64,000 bases of DNA from Sarcina sp. DSM 11001 (GTDB lineage Bacteria; Bacillota; Clostridia; Lachnospirales; Lachnospiraceae). The notes under the pieces are model-generated. The model worked only from the letters and a program-made list of their open reading frames with translations, had not been told where the DNA came from and made no database searches. Position numbers and translations under genes: made by a program. Below are positions 43,912 through 52,661 of the stretch, piece after piece (position 1 is the first letter of the stretch; each line of letters opens with the position of its first letter). The stretch is taken from the NCBI RefSeq assembly GCF_900101015.1, contig NZ_FNFZ01000024.1:1-64000 (forward strand). Reading direction: 5' to 3'.

Positions 43912-44808
43912 ATGTCACAGGCTGGTAATTCCAACAGGATCACAAGAAACTATCTGGACTCTCTGCTGATTGAAACACGCTATATGAATTCGGATAATCC
44001 CGATACGGGGTTCACATTGTATGGGGAAACGTTCGCGTCTCCGGTCATGACGGCAGCCCTCTCCCATCTCGAACAGCTCGGGGAAGGCGGCATGGCCCGC
44101 GGCATCGCTCTCGGTGCAAAAAAAGCAGGATGTGTCATGTGGTATGGAGCAGCGAAAGAAAGCGAGATCGAGATGCTCGCCGGGACAGGTGTACGCCTGA
44201 TCGAAATCATCAAGCCCTATGCAAACCGCGATCTCATTTACAAAAAGATTGAGCACGCACAGAAACTGGGACTGCTCGCAGTGGGTATTGATATCGACCA
44301 TCCCTTCTCGGAGGACGGTTCTCCCGACATCGTAGACGAAGAAGAAATGAAAGCCCTGACAACGGATGAACTGGCACAGATCGTAAGGTCCACAGAACTG
44401 CCTCTGATCACAAAAGGCGTGTTGAGCCTTTACGACGCAAAGGAGTCGCTCAAGGCCGGTGTAAGGGGCATGGTGGTGTCGCATCACAACAACAGGATCG
44501 AATATGCTTTGCCGCCTCTGTATATCCTGCCGGAGATCGTAAAGCTGGCAGGACCTGATGTCCCAGTATTTGTGGACTGCATGATCCAGACCGGCATGGA
44601 TGCTTTCAAGGCTATCGCCCTCGGCGCAAAAGGTGTCTGCATCGGCAGGCCTCTGATGTCAGCCTATACGAATGACAGGAAAGACGGCGTCTTTGACTAT
44701 CTCACAAAAACCAAGGGCGAGCTGGCCAAAGCAATGGCATTTACAGGATGTACGAATCTCAACAGGATGGATCCCTCTGTCATCCACAGAGACTGCTTTA
44801 TCGGCTGA
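43912..44808 (+). CDS. FMN-dependent alpha-hydroxy-acid dehydrogenase family protein
   Basis: 298 residues, shorter than lactate oxidases (~350-370). TIM-barrel features of the family: ASPVMTAALSHLE at the N-terminus, PLITKGVLSLYDAKESLKAG, VVSHHNNRIEYALPPL (where the catalytic His/Arg normally sit: SNHGGR in classical members, SHHNNR here) and VDCMIQTGMDAFKAIALGAKG for FMN phosphate. Members of this short anaerobe subgroup are often annotated as lactate oxidase-like; the substrate is uncertain. AAGGAGG precedes the ATG. Confidence 0.8.
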   Translation: MSQAGNSNRITRNYLDSLLIETRYMNSDNPDTGFTLYGETFASPVMTAALSHLEQLGEGGMARGIALGAKKAGCVMWYGAAKESEIEMLAGTGVRLIEIIKPYANRDLIYKKIEHAQKLGLLAVGIDIDHPFSEDGSPDIVDEEEMKALTTDELAQIVRSTELPLITKGVLSLYDAKESLKAGVRGMVVSHHNNRIEYALPPLYILPEIVKLAGPDVPVFVDCMIQTGMDAFKAIALGAKGVCIGRPLMSAYTNDRKDGVFDYLTKTKGELAKAMAFTGCTNLNRMDPSVIHRDCFIG

Positions 44809-44899
44809 CCCATGGTGTTATACCTGAAAAATGATCAGATCACAGACCGAAGACTCCTTTTGATTTCCCGTCGATTCTCTGATCATAACGGAACTTTTT

Positions 44900-44980
44900 T
44901 CTGTCATCGCAATGATTCTTTTCTGTGATCACAGGGGGGTCTGTCATCGCAATGATTCTTTTCTGTCATCGCAATGATTC
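44900..44980. repeat. Three copies of a TCTGTCATCGCAATGATTC element
   Basis: The sequence recurs at 44900, 44940 and 44962, and a shorter form (CTGTCATCGCAAT) lies at 43655. The core TCAT-CGCA-ATGA is an inverted repeat. It lies between the FMN enzyme and the Sfp gene; upstream, ATGATCAGA/TCTGATCAT (44831-44886) can form a weak terminator followed by six Ts. Confidence 0.75.
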
Positions 44981-45086
44981 CGGGAATCTGATAAAATGTT
45001 AGTGCTGCCCCGGGCCTGCCGATGAACAGCCTGTGCGGGCGGCTTGTAACTCCCATATAGCTCCCCGATGAAAGCATGAGGAAAAT

Positions 45087-45845
45087 ATGATCTCAGTCCT
45101 GATCCTGGATATAAATGAAGCAAAGGAAAATGAAACAAAAGAAAATGTATCAAAGGAAACTGTATCAAAAAAGCTTCACACCTGTCCTCTTCCGCAAGCG
45201 GAGGACAGGGATCCCCGCCTGTTCCTTCTTCGTAAAGGACTGCACTTTATGGGAGCAGACTCTCTTGCGGAGAGGCTGACGTCAAAAATGCTTTGTCTGG
45301 GCAGAGACGGTAAACCTTCTTTTTCTGAAGAGATTACAGGAAAAACAGGGATTTTCTTCAACCTGTCCCATTCCGGCAATTATCTTGCAGGTGCTTTTTC
45401 TGACCGGGAGATCGGTCTGGATATTCAGACAACCAGTCCCCCTCACAGTGATGTACTGCGCATCGCCAGGAGGTTTTTCCCCCTTGACGAATATGAGCTT
45501 CTGGCTGCCATAAAGGATCGGGAGGATCAGCTGGAACTCTTTTTCCGTCTCTGGAGCATTAAAGAGGCGTATCTCAAATACTGCGGATGCGGCCTGAGGG
45601 CCGATCTGAACAGCTTTTTGATCCGGCCGGTTCCGCTGATCCCATCGATGCAGGATAAGAGACAGGATACGCTGGATAAGAGAATGGATACCGCTGGAGA
45701 AATACAGAAAGGAAGCCTGTCTGTCCTGAAAAAAGAGGACCTGCTGTCTCCGGCTGAATATGCTTTGCTGAGCGGTCCCCCCGGTTACACCCTGGCCGTC
45801 TGTGCCGAAACTATTCCGGATCGGATTCAAATCCATTATATCTAA
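45087..45845 (+). CDS. Sfp-type 4'-phosphopantetheinyl transferase
   Basis: 252 residues. Family motifs: FFNLSHSGNY, the Mg-binding IGLDIQ, and WSIKEAYLKYCGCGL with the catalytic Glu. The N-terminal ~30 residues contain a KENETKENVSKETVSK repeat outside the fold, and a Lys/Asp-rich insertion lies near residue 190. It activates carrier proteins by adding phosphopantetheine from CoA. No NRPS/PKS gene is in the window, so the partner is elsewhere. GAGGAAAAT precedes the ATG. A terminator follows at 45854-45893. Confidence 0.88.
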   Translation: MISVLILDINEAKENETKENVSKETVSKKLHTCPLPQAEDRDPRLFLLRKGLHFMGADSLAERLTSKMLCLGRDGKPSFSEEITGKTGIFFNLSHSGNYLAGAFSDREIGLDIQTTSPPHSDVLRIARRFFPLDEYELLAAIKDREDQLELFFRLWSIKEAYLKYCGCGLRADLNSFLIRPVPLIPSMQDKRQDTLDKRMDTAGEIQKGSLSVLKKEDLLSPAEYALLSGPPGYTLAVCAETIPDRIQIHYI

Positions 45846-45853
45846 ACAAAAAC

Positions 45854-45898
45854 AGACCTGTGCGGCACCGTTCATTCCTTGCCGCCCAGGTCTCTTTT
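45854..45898 (+). terminator. Bidirectional terminator between the sfp-type gene and aspS
   Basis: AGACCTG and CAGGTCT, with GCGGCA/TGCCGC inside, form a stem of about 13 bp (45854-45893), Ts on the plus side and a T-rich stretch on the minus side. Confidence 0.8.
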
Positions 45899-45972
45899 CT
45901 GATTGCCTGCAGATCATTATACAGATTATTCATCTGTACCGTTGTACCGTTCATTCCTCTGCAGGTCCCTGT

Positions 45973-46024
45973 CTGTTCTGTTTTTGTGTTCTGTTTTTCT
46001 GTTCTGTTTTTCTGTTCTGTTCTA
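45973..46024. repeat. 13-bp tandem array, 4 units
   Basis: CTGTTCTGTTTTT, GTGTTCTGTTTTT, CTGTTCTGTTTTT and CTGTTCTGTTCTA follow each other beyond the aspS stop. Confidence 0.85.
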
Positions 46025-46041
46025 GCTTACTTTGCCACTGC

Positions 46042-46059
46042 TTTACTCTTTTTACTCTT
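46042..46059. repeat. 9-bp duplication of the aspS stop region
   Basis: TTTACTCTT occurs twice in tandem. Read on the minus strand this repeats AAGAGTAAA, so TAA follows TAA in frame. A looser copy of the last five codons (GCAGTGGCAAAGTAA) lies 25 bp further on. Confidence 0.7.
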
Positions 46060-47836
46060 CCACTGCAATATGCAGGTCTGTGAGCTGCACGGGATCGACC
46101 ACGTCAGGTGCCCCGCTCATGAGGTCTGCCGCGTCTTTGTTCTTGGGGAAGGCGATGACCTCACGGATGCTGTCCGCGCCGGCCAGAAGCATGACGAAGC
46201 GGTCAACACCGTAGGCGAGTCCTGCATGAGGAGGAACGCCGTATTTAAAAGCAGTGAGCAGGAAACCGAATTTCTCATTTGCCTCCTCTTTGGAGAGGCC
46301 GATGACCTCAAACATCTTTTCCTGGATGTCGCTCTGGTGTATACGTACACTGCCGCCGCCGAGCTCGACTCCGTTGAGAACGATGTCATAGGCCTTTGCC
46401 CGGACACTGCCGGGATCGGAATCAATGCGGTCCCAGTCCTCTTCCATCGGCATGGTGAAGGGATGGTGCATCGCCATAAAACGGTTTTCTTCCTCTGACC
46501 ACTCAAGGAGAGGGAAGTCGACGACCCAGAGGAAATTAAACTGGCTGTGATCGATGAGACCCATGTCCTCGCCCAGCTTCAGGCGCAGGGCACCCAGGAC
46601 ATTCCAGACGATGCCGTTCTTATCCGCTGCGAAGAACAGAAGGTCGCCGGGCTCGCCGCCCATGCGGTCCACCAGGGCCTTGATCTCCTCCTCGGAGACA
46701 AACTTCGCGAAGGAACACTTGACAGAACCATCTTCCTTCAGGGAGATATAGGGAAGGCCCTTTGCGCCGTTTCCGCGCGCCATCTCGACGATCTTGTCGA
46801 TCTGCTTGCGGCCCATCCCGCCCTGGCCCTTGGCGTTGATGCCCCGGACGCTCCAGCCCTTCTTTTCAGCGGCGTCCGCAAAAACACCAAACCCGCAGCC
46901 CTTCACGAGGTCTGTTACTTCCACCAGCTTCATACCGAAACGGGTGTCGGGCTTGTCCGAGCCGTAGTCGTTCATGGCATCGATCCATTTCATGCGGGGG
47001 AAGGGGATCTCGACATGAAGGCCGATCGCGCGCTCCACCACATACTGGATCAGGCGCTCGTTGACATCGATGACATCGTCTATATCCACGAAAGACAGCT
47101 CCATATCCGCCTGGGTAAACTCAGGCTGGCGGTCGGCACGCAGGTCTTCATCGCGGAAGCACCTGGCGATCTGGAAATAGCGGTCATATCCAGAACACAT
47201 CAGCAGCTGCTTAAAGAGCTGGGGAGACTGCGGCAGGGCATAGAAGGTACCGGGCTTCACACGGCTGGGTACCAGATAGTCCCTTGCGCCTTCCGGCGTG
47301 GACTTGCAAAGGATGGGCGTCTCGATCTCGAGGAAGCCCTCTTTGTCCATGAAAGTGCGCATATCCTGAACGATCCGGCTGCGGAGCATGAGCTTACGCT
47401 GCATATCCGGTCTGCGTAGATCAAGGCTGCGGTACTGCAGACGGAGCTCTTCCTTGGTATTGCTGTTCTCCACGATGTGGAAGGGAGGCGTCTCGGATTC
47501 CGAAAGGATCCTGGTGTCCGTCACGCGCACTTCGATCGTGCCTGTGGGAAGATTGGGGTTCACCGCGCCGCAGCGCATAGTGACCTTACCGGTCGCCGCG
47601 ACTACGAACTCCGCGCGCATCTTTTCCGCCTTGCGAAAATTCTCCTCGCCGCAGTCCGTCTCTTCATAGATCAGCTGGATCAGGCCGCTCCTGTCCCGCA
47701 GATCCACAAACACGATTCCGCCCTTGTTTCTCTGCTTGGCGACCCATCCCATCACTGTCACTGTCTTTCCGACATACTCCTCTGTCAGCTCGGCACACCG
47801 GCATGTGCGGTGCAGCCCTTTCATCGATTCTGCCAT
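46052..47836 (-). CDS. aspS: Aspartyl-tRNA synthetase
   Basis: 594 residues, bacterial type: N-terminal OB anticodon domain (VTVMGWVAKQRNKGGIVFVDLRDRSG), class II catalytic domain with motif 2 (FRDEDLRADRQPEFTQ), the bacterial GAD insertion, and motif 3 (GLAYGVDRFVML). Charges tRNA-Asp. Downstream of hisS on the same strand, a common Firmicutes pair. Confidence 0.95.
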   Translation of the reverse strand: MAESMKGLHRTCRCAELTEEYVGKTVTVMGWVAKQRNKGGIVFVDLRDRSGLIQLIYEETDCGEENFRKAEKMRAEFVVAATGKVTMRCGAVNPNLPTGTIEVRVTDTRILSESETPPFHIVENSNTKEELRLQYRSLDLRRPDMQRKLMLRSRIVQDMRTFMDKEGFLEIETPILCKSTPEGARDYLVPSRVKPGTFYALPQSPQLFKQLLMCSGYDRYFQIARCFRDEDLRADRQPEFTQADMELSFVDIDDVIDVNERLIQYVVERAIGLHVEIPFPRMKWIDAMNDYGSDKPDTRFGMKLVEVTDLVKGCGFGVFADAAEKKGWSVRGINAKGQGGMGRKQIDKIVEMARGNGAKGLPYISLKEDGSVKCSFAKFVSEEEIKALVDRMGGEPGDLLFFAADKNGIVWNVLGALRLKLGEDMGLIDHSQFNFLWVVDFPLLEWSEEENRFMAMHHPFTMPMEEDWDRIDSDPGSVRAKAYDIVLNGVELGGGSVRIHQSDIQEKMFEVIGLSKEEANEKFGFLLTAFKYGVPPHAGLAYGVDRFVMLLAGADSIREVIAFPKNKDAADLMSGAPDVVDPVQLTDLHIAVEE

Positions 47837-47862
47837 TTTAATTGTAGTCCTTCTTTCCTATG

Positions 47863-47922
47863 CTATTTCTTCTCGTACTATTTCTTCTCGTACTATTTCT
47901 TCTCGTGCTATTTCTTCTCGGT
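47863..47922. repeat. 15-bp tandem array, 4 units, between hisS and aspS
   Basis: Four copies of CTATTTCTTCTCGTA (last two vary at the end). On the minus strand each unit carries GAAATAG. The array begins 5 bp after the hisS stop and lies upstream of aspS. Confidence 0.9.
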
Positions 47923-47927
47923 TCCCT

Positions 47928-49190
47928 TTACTTCGCGATCGGGTTTTTATAAAACTCTTCAAAGTCCTCATAACCGCGGTCCTTGAGCTGCTGTTTCTGG
48001 AACTTTTTGTTCTTTGCCATACGGGCGATGAGCACCTGTTTTCCTTCCGCACGGGCCTCCTGGGCACGCACCATGACCTCCTGCAGACGTTCCGCGGGGA
48101 GATTCTTTTCGATCAGAAACGCTGTTTTCTGGGGACGTCCGGGAATCTTAAAGCCCTGCTCCATCAGGATCAGGATGATGCGCTCAAAACCGATGGAGAA
48201 ACCGCAGGCCGGGACATCCCTGCCGGTAAATTTCCCTACCATCTTGTCATAGCGCCCGCCGCCTCCGCAGCTGATCCCCAGCTCCGGCATGGCGATCTCA
48301 AAAATCGTGCCAGTGTAGTAACCCATGCCGCGGACGATCGTGGGGTCAAAGACCATGCGGAAATCCGCAGCCCTGACCGCGCTGACGCTGTCAATGACCG
48401 TGCGCAGGTCCGGGATGACCTCAGGGCTGATCACGCCCTGGAGCTTCTCCTCGAGGAATCTCAGCTGGTCCTCCGCCTCCTCAAGACCGCGGAAAAGGCC
48501 GATATAGGCATCTGTACTCTCCTGAGAGAATCCGCTCTCCACCAGCTCCTTCGCGGCGCCGTCCATCCCAATCTTGTCCATCTTATCCAGAATGATGAAG
48601 ACCTCGCCGAACCTCTCCTCGGGGAATCCGCAGGCAGCCGCCATCGCGGCCAGGATCCGGCGGTCATTGATGCGGATCTGGAAGCCCTTGAAGCCCAGCC
48701 TCCCCAGCGTCGTGGTGGTCGCCAGGATCAGTTCGATCTCCGCCAGGTTCGTCTCCTCACCGATGATGTCGATATCACACTGCATGAACTGGCGGTAGCG
48801 TCCCTTCTGAGGGCGGTCCGCACGCCACACATTTCCCATCTGCAGAGCCTTGAAGGGCATAGGCAGATCATTGGCGTGATTTGCGTAGTAGCGCACAAGA
48901 GGGACTGTCAGATCATATCTGAGACCGCCGTCCACCAGATCCTCCTCCGATTTCGCGGACTCCAGTTTGAGCTTCTCTCCTCTTTTCAGAATCTTAAAGA
49001 TCAGCTTTTCATTGTCGCCGCCCTGCTTGCTGGTCAGATTGGCAATATTTTCCACGCACGGCGTCTCGATGGACGAAAAACCGAAATCAGCATAAGTCTT
49101 TTTTATCACAGAGATCGCATAATCACGGATCTCCATCTCTTCGGGCATAATGTCCTTCATGCCTGTGACAGGCTTCTTAATCAATGCCAT
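47928..49190 (-). CDS. hisS: Histidyl-tRNA synthetase
   Basis: 420 residues. Class II fold with histidine-specific motifs: RYDLTVPLVRYYA, WRADRPQKGRYRQFMQCDID (motif 2) and GGGGRYDKMVGKF, then GFSIGFERI, and an anticodon-binding C-terminal domain. Charges tRNA-His. Confidence 0.95.
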   Translation of the reverse strand: MALIKKPVTGMKDIMPEEMEIRDYAISVIKKTYADFGFSSIETPCVENIANLTSKQGGDNEKLIFKILKRGEKLKLESAKSEEDLVDGGLRYDLTVPLVRYYANHANDLPMPFKALQMGNVWRADRPQKGRYRQFMQCDIDIIGEETNLAEIELILATTTTLGRLGFKGFQIRINDRRILAAMAAACGFPEERFGEVFIILDKMDKIGMDGAAKELVESGFSQESTDAYIGLFRGLEEAEDQLRFLEEKLQGVISPEVIPDLRTVIDSVSAVRAADFRMVFDPTIVRGMGYYTGTIFEIAMPELGISCGGGGRYDKMVGKFTGRDVPACGFSIGFERIILILMEQGFKIPGRPQKTAFLIEKNLPAERLQEVMVRAQEARAEGKQVLIARMAKNKKFQKQQLKDRGYEDFEEFYKNPIAK

Positions 49191-49221
49191 ATGGGTCTCC
49201 TATTCTTTATTGCTCAGCTCA

Positions 49222-49310
49222 TCTGCTGCTGCACGCCTGCGGCCGTGACCAAACTAGGCTGACATTCTCCCGATCGAGACTGTCTGCTGCTGCACGTCTG
49301 CGGCCGTGAC
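49222..49310. repeat. 28-bp direct repeat upstream of hisS, offset 61
   Basis: Copies at 49222-49249 and 49283-49310 match at 27 of 28 positions. The second copy is framed by ACTGTCTG/CAGACAGT arms followed by six Ts on the plus strand. No T-box core was seen before hisS. Confidence 0.85.
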
Positions 49311-49443
49311 AGACAGTTTTTTATTTTACTCTTTTTCATAATCATTGTAAACCTCCCGAAACTGAGAACAGGAAGGAAACCCCGGCAAAAATTCGATAAA
49401 AATCCGATAATCCCCCGGCTAATACCGGTCCGGAAGCCCTGCT

Positions 49444-50616
49444 TCACCGGTCATCGGCCAGCTCTGACAAGGGTTTGGGCTCGATTTCTTTCACTTTTAC
49501 GATCCTGTTATATCTTTCTTCGTACTCCTCCCTGGAAACATTTTTCCAGTTATCCGGCCCGTTATAAAAAAACCATGGCTGGTCTTCATTCCTGCTGGGG
49601 TCAATCACAAAGATATCCATCCCATTTGAGTAACCTTTTGTTTTTTCATAAACAATACTGTAATCAGGACTGTGAACCGACCAGTATTCCTCCCCGTTCA
49701 ACCCCCGATACACATTGTACAAATAGAGTTCTCCGGCAACATACCAGTTCTCATTCCATCCGCTCAGGACATGAACCGGTTTGTGTTCTTTGATGGTATA
49801 AATATCATAAATCTTGAATACCTGCTCTCCGTCAGGGATCTCACCGACCAGAAGTTCCTCCACGCCCTCATCAGTAAGGTCGCTGTATGCGTAACAGATC
49901 CGGTCCAGGGCAGCTTCCCCGTAAATCTTACCGATCAGCTCATAGGCCGGGCTCATCCCTTCTTCCTCCAACAGGGCGGAATTCCATTTCTCATTGATTG
50001 CCGTCACATATTTTTTCAGCACATCCTGATAAAGATCCTCCCCTTTTATTCCCGCACCGGCAGTATAGAAACCTCCCTTCGTGCCAGCTATGGTACCCAT
50101 AACCTGTACCCCTGAATCCAGAAGTTTATCATAGGTCTCCGACCTCTTGCCGTCCTTGTAACTGGCCTGTGCATCAGTGGGCTTTCTGAACGTCATATCG
50201 TATATAGTCCCGTCTGACGACGTCAGTTCACCATATTTTTTCAGCGAAGGAATATAGCAGTATTCCTCTGTCGGCTCTTTTGCGGAAATCTCAAATACCA
50301 TCCCGGGTGCCCCTTCCTCACGCGACTTCTTGTCACAGATAAAGATTGACCGGTCATCAATCAGCCCCACATAGAGTCCTTCAACCTCCTCAGGCATAGT
50401 CACTGAAAAAAGGCCGTTTGCCAGGATCCTGTCCGTCGACTCTGTCATGGTACTCCCTGCAGCTGCGGTCTCCTCCTGTGTCGTTTCCTCTCCAGAAACT
50501 TCCTGTGTTGTACCCTCTTTGGATACTTCCTGTGCGGTCACCCGGCTCTGTCCCGCGATAAGCACACACAGTATGGACATACAGCAAATATAAACTGCCA
50601 TTCTCTTTTTCATCAT
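49444..50616 (-). CDS. Secreted protein of unknown function
   Basis: 390 residues. Signal peptide at the N-terminus (MMKKRMAVYICCMSILCVLIAG, cleavage near AQE), a Thr/Glu-rich repeat (EVSKEGTTQEVSGEETTQEE), then a folded region with TDRILANGLFSVTMPEEVEG near residue 65 and, in the second half, CYAYSDLTDEGVEELLVGEI, which resembles the FG-GAP-like calcium-dependent repeats common in Clostridial exported proteins. No enzyme motif recognised. GGAGGTGG precedes the start. Single gene, divergent from comM. Confidence 0.65.
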   Translation of the reverse strand: MMKKRMAVYICCMSILCVLIAGQSRVTAQEVSKEGTTQEVSGEETTQEETAAAGSTMTESTDRILANGLFSVTMPEEVEGLYVGLIDDRSIFICDKKSREEGAPGMVFEISAKEPTEEYCYIPSLKKYGELTSSDGTIYDMTFRKPTDAQASYKDGKRSETYDKLLDSGVQVMGTIAGTKGGFYTAGAGIKGEDLYQDVLKKYVTAINEKWNSALLEEEGMSPAYELIGKIYGEAALDRICYAYSDLTDEGVEELLVGEIPDGEQVFKIYDIYTIKEHKPVHVLSGWNENWYVAGELYLYNVYRGLNGEEYWSVHSPDYSIVYEKTKGYSNGMDIFVIDPSRNEDQPWFFYNGPDNWKNVSREEYEERYNRIVKVKEIEPKPLSELADDR

Positions 50617-50738
50617 CCACCTCCAGACCGATGAGCCCTTACGTTTTCTTCTTAATGCATCCTTATTCCATCCTTATTGCATCCTTCCCCTCCCGGGGTA
50701 TGCAAGATAGCTTTGTCTGTAAGTTTACTCTATTTCAT

Positions 50739-50924
50739 CCAAAAAGTCGATTAGTTCATAATAAATGATAATAAAGTTATTATGTTGGATAAAAATTTAT
50801 TTTTAATTATTTAACATTCTTATATTAACACATTTTCAATCCATCCGAAAATTTTATATGTCGAATAAATATTTCATTGACAATCACTCGAAAAGGTCGG
50901 ATAATTCTTCCCAAAAGGTCAGAT
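50739..50924 (+). promoter_or_regulatory. comM-dprA promoter with direct repeats
   Basis: TTGACA (50877-50882), a 17-bp spacer and GATAAT (50900-50905) form the best promoter in the window. CGAAAAGGTCGGAT (50889-50902) lies in its spacer and -10, CCAAAAGGTCAGAT (50911-50924) just downstream, and CCAAAAAGTCGATT (50739-50752) upstream. The copies are in the same orientation, as for a repressor or activator with direct-repeat sites. The surrounding 50700-50930 is markedly AT-rich compared with its neighbours. Confidence 0.6.
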
Positions 50925-51010
50925 GATGATACATGGATTTTTTTCTATATAACCTGTTCCACTTTGTCTCATACTGCCGTTTTAAATGGCTGAATTTTTC
51001 AGTAAGCTAC

Positions 51011-51100
51011 GGTCAACCGGCAGATTCGGGGAGGAAGCATGAAACGGACGCCGCCGGCAGCAATCAGGACTGGTCAACCGGCAGATTCGGGGAGGAAGCA
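51011..51100 (+). repeat. 29-bp perfect direct repeat carrying a ribosome binding site, offset 61
   Basis: The same 29 bp (GGTCAACCGGCAGATT... ending GGGGAGGAAGCA) occur at 51011-51039 and 51072-51100. The first copy precedes the ATG of a leader ORF; the second is the ribosome binding site of comM. Confidence 0.95.
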
Positions 51101-51104
51101 GTAA
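51039..51104 (+). CDS. Possible 21-residue leader peptide of comM
   Basis: ATG at 51039 with GGGGAGGAAGC directly before it, 21 codons (MKRTPPAAIRTGQPADS...), ending in TAA at 51102-51104 that abuts the comM ATG at 51105. The ORF runs through the second copy of the direct repeat, so it exists because the ribosome-binding region was duplicated. It could couple or attenuate comM translation, or be without effect. Confidence 0.4.
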   Translation: MKRTPPAAIRTGQPADSGRKQ

Positions 51105-52655
51105 ATGTACAGTACGATCATGACAGGGGCCGTCCACGGCATCACCAGCTATCTGCTTCGGGTGGAGACCAATATTTCAAGCGGTCTCCCCTCCTTCCAT
51201 ATGGTCGGATTCATGAGCGCGGAGATGAGGGAGGCCGGCGAACGGGTCCGTGTCGCCCTGAAAAACGCGGGGATCTCTTCCCCTTCCGCCAGGATCACTG
51301 TGAACCTGGCCCCCGCGGACATCCCCAAGCGAGGCATCGTCATTGACCTGCCGGTCGCCGTGGGCGAGCTCATCTGCATGGAGCTCCTGCGTCAGGAGGA
51401 CTTCGAAAATGTTCTGGTCGCGGGTGAGCTGGGTCTGAACGGTGAGATCAGGCCGGTGCGGGGCATCCTGCCCATTGTGCAGTGTGCAAAGCAGCAGGGG
51501 ATCAGGCTGTGCATCCTGCCAAAGGAAAATGAAACCGAGGGGGCAGTCGTCGAGGGGATCCGGGTGGTCGGCGTGCGGTCCATCAATGAGCTGATCATGT
51601 ATATGTGTACGGCACCCGACAGGCGGGACAGGGTGATTCCTCCCGCAAAGGTAGATGTTCAGGCACTCTACTCCGGCAGATTCCGGGGGACAGGTGCTGA
51701 TTTCAGGGACGTGCGCGGCCAGTCCTTCGCCAAAAAGGCCATGGAGATCGCGGCGGCGGGCTTTCACAACATGCTGATGACGGGACCTCCGGGGACAGGA
51801 AAATCCATGCTGGCCCGGTGCATGCCGGGCATTCTCCCTCCCATGAGCTTTGAAGAGAGTATGGAGGTCTCTGCCGTCTACAGCGTTGCGGGAGCCCTCC
51901 CCCAGGGAGCTCCCGTCGTTCTGGACAGACCCTTCCTGGCGCCCCACCATTCGATCACCGGCGCCGCTCTTGTCGGGGGAGGGATCATCCCCATGCCCGG
52001 CCAGATCTCCCTCGCCCACCGGGGAGTCCTGTTTATGGATGAGCTGCCTGAATTCGGCAGAGAATTACTTGATCTGCTGCGTCAGCCCCTCGAAGAGCAC
52101 AGCGTTACGATCGTCCGGCAGTCAGGAAGCTACAGCTACCCCTCCCGCTTTATTCTGCTGGGGGCCTGCAACCCCTGTCCCTGCGGCTATTATCCGGACA
52201 GGAACCGCTGCAGGTGCACCTCTTCCCAGATCAGGAGATACCTGTCCAGGATCTCCGGCCCGCTCCTCGACCGCATGGATCTGTACCTGACCGTCCCCCG
52301 CGCCAGGATCGACGATCTTCAGAGTGAAGGGAAGCAGGAGGAATCCAGCGCGCAGGTCCGCTCCCGCGTCATGGAGGCCTGTGAGCGGCAAAAGCACAGA
52401 TTCCGTGACAGCGGGATCCTTTTCAACGCCGATATGCGCCCGCCGGACCTGGAGAAATTCTGTCCTCTCGGTTCAAGGGAAAAAGGGTGCCTGCGCGAGC
52501 TTTTTGAGACCAGCGGCATGAGCGTGCGCGCTTATCACCGCATCATCCGGGTCGCAAGGACCATCGCTGATCTGGAGGGACAGGAAAACATCCGCGAGAA
52601 CCATCTCTACCTGGCCTACTCATTCCGCCGGCCGGAGGACCTGAAGGGAGGATGA
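51105..52655 (+). CDS. comM: YifB/ComM-family Mg-chelatase-like AAA+ helicase
   Basis: 516 residues. N-terminal Lon-like fold (VRVALKNAGISSPSARITVNLAPAD), AAA+ core with GPPGTGKSMLARC and Walker B GVLFMDELPEF, NPCPCGYYPD Cys cluster, and the Mg-chelatase C-terminal helical domain (AYHRIIRVARTIADLEG). ComM promotes branch migration during integration of transforming DNA. It is directly upstream of dprA, the usual pairing. Confidence 0.93.
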   Translation: MYSTIMTGAVHGITSYLLRVETNISSGLPSFHMVGFMSAEMREAGERVRVALKNAGISSPSARITVNLAPADIPKRGIVIDLPVAVGELICMELLRQEDFENVLVAGELGLNGEIRPVRGILPIVQCAKQQGIRLCILPKENETEGAVVEGIRVVGVRSINELIMYMCTAPDRRDRVIPPAKVDVQALYSGRFRGTGADFRDVRGQSFAKKAMEIAAAGFHNMLMTGPPGTGKSMLARCMPGILPPMSFEESMEVSAVYSVAGALPQGAPVVLDRPFLAPHHSITGAALVGGGIIPMPGQISLAHRGVLFMDELPEFGRELLDLLRQPLEEHSVTIVRQSGSYSYPSRFILLGACNPCPCGYYPDRNRCRCTSSQIRRYLSRISGPLLDRMDLYLTVPRARIDDLQSEGKQEESSAQVRSRVMEACERQKHRFRDSGILFNADMRPPDLEKFCPLGSREKGCLRELFETSGMSVRAYHRIIRVARTIADLEGQENIRENHLYLAYSFRRPEDLKGG

Positions 52656-52661
52656 TCGTCA

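Noticed and set aside
49191-49443. T-box leader for hisS
   Set aside because: No GGTGGNACC core on the minus strand; the hairpin-like feature is made by the 28-bp duplication and its T run is on the opposite strand.
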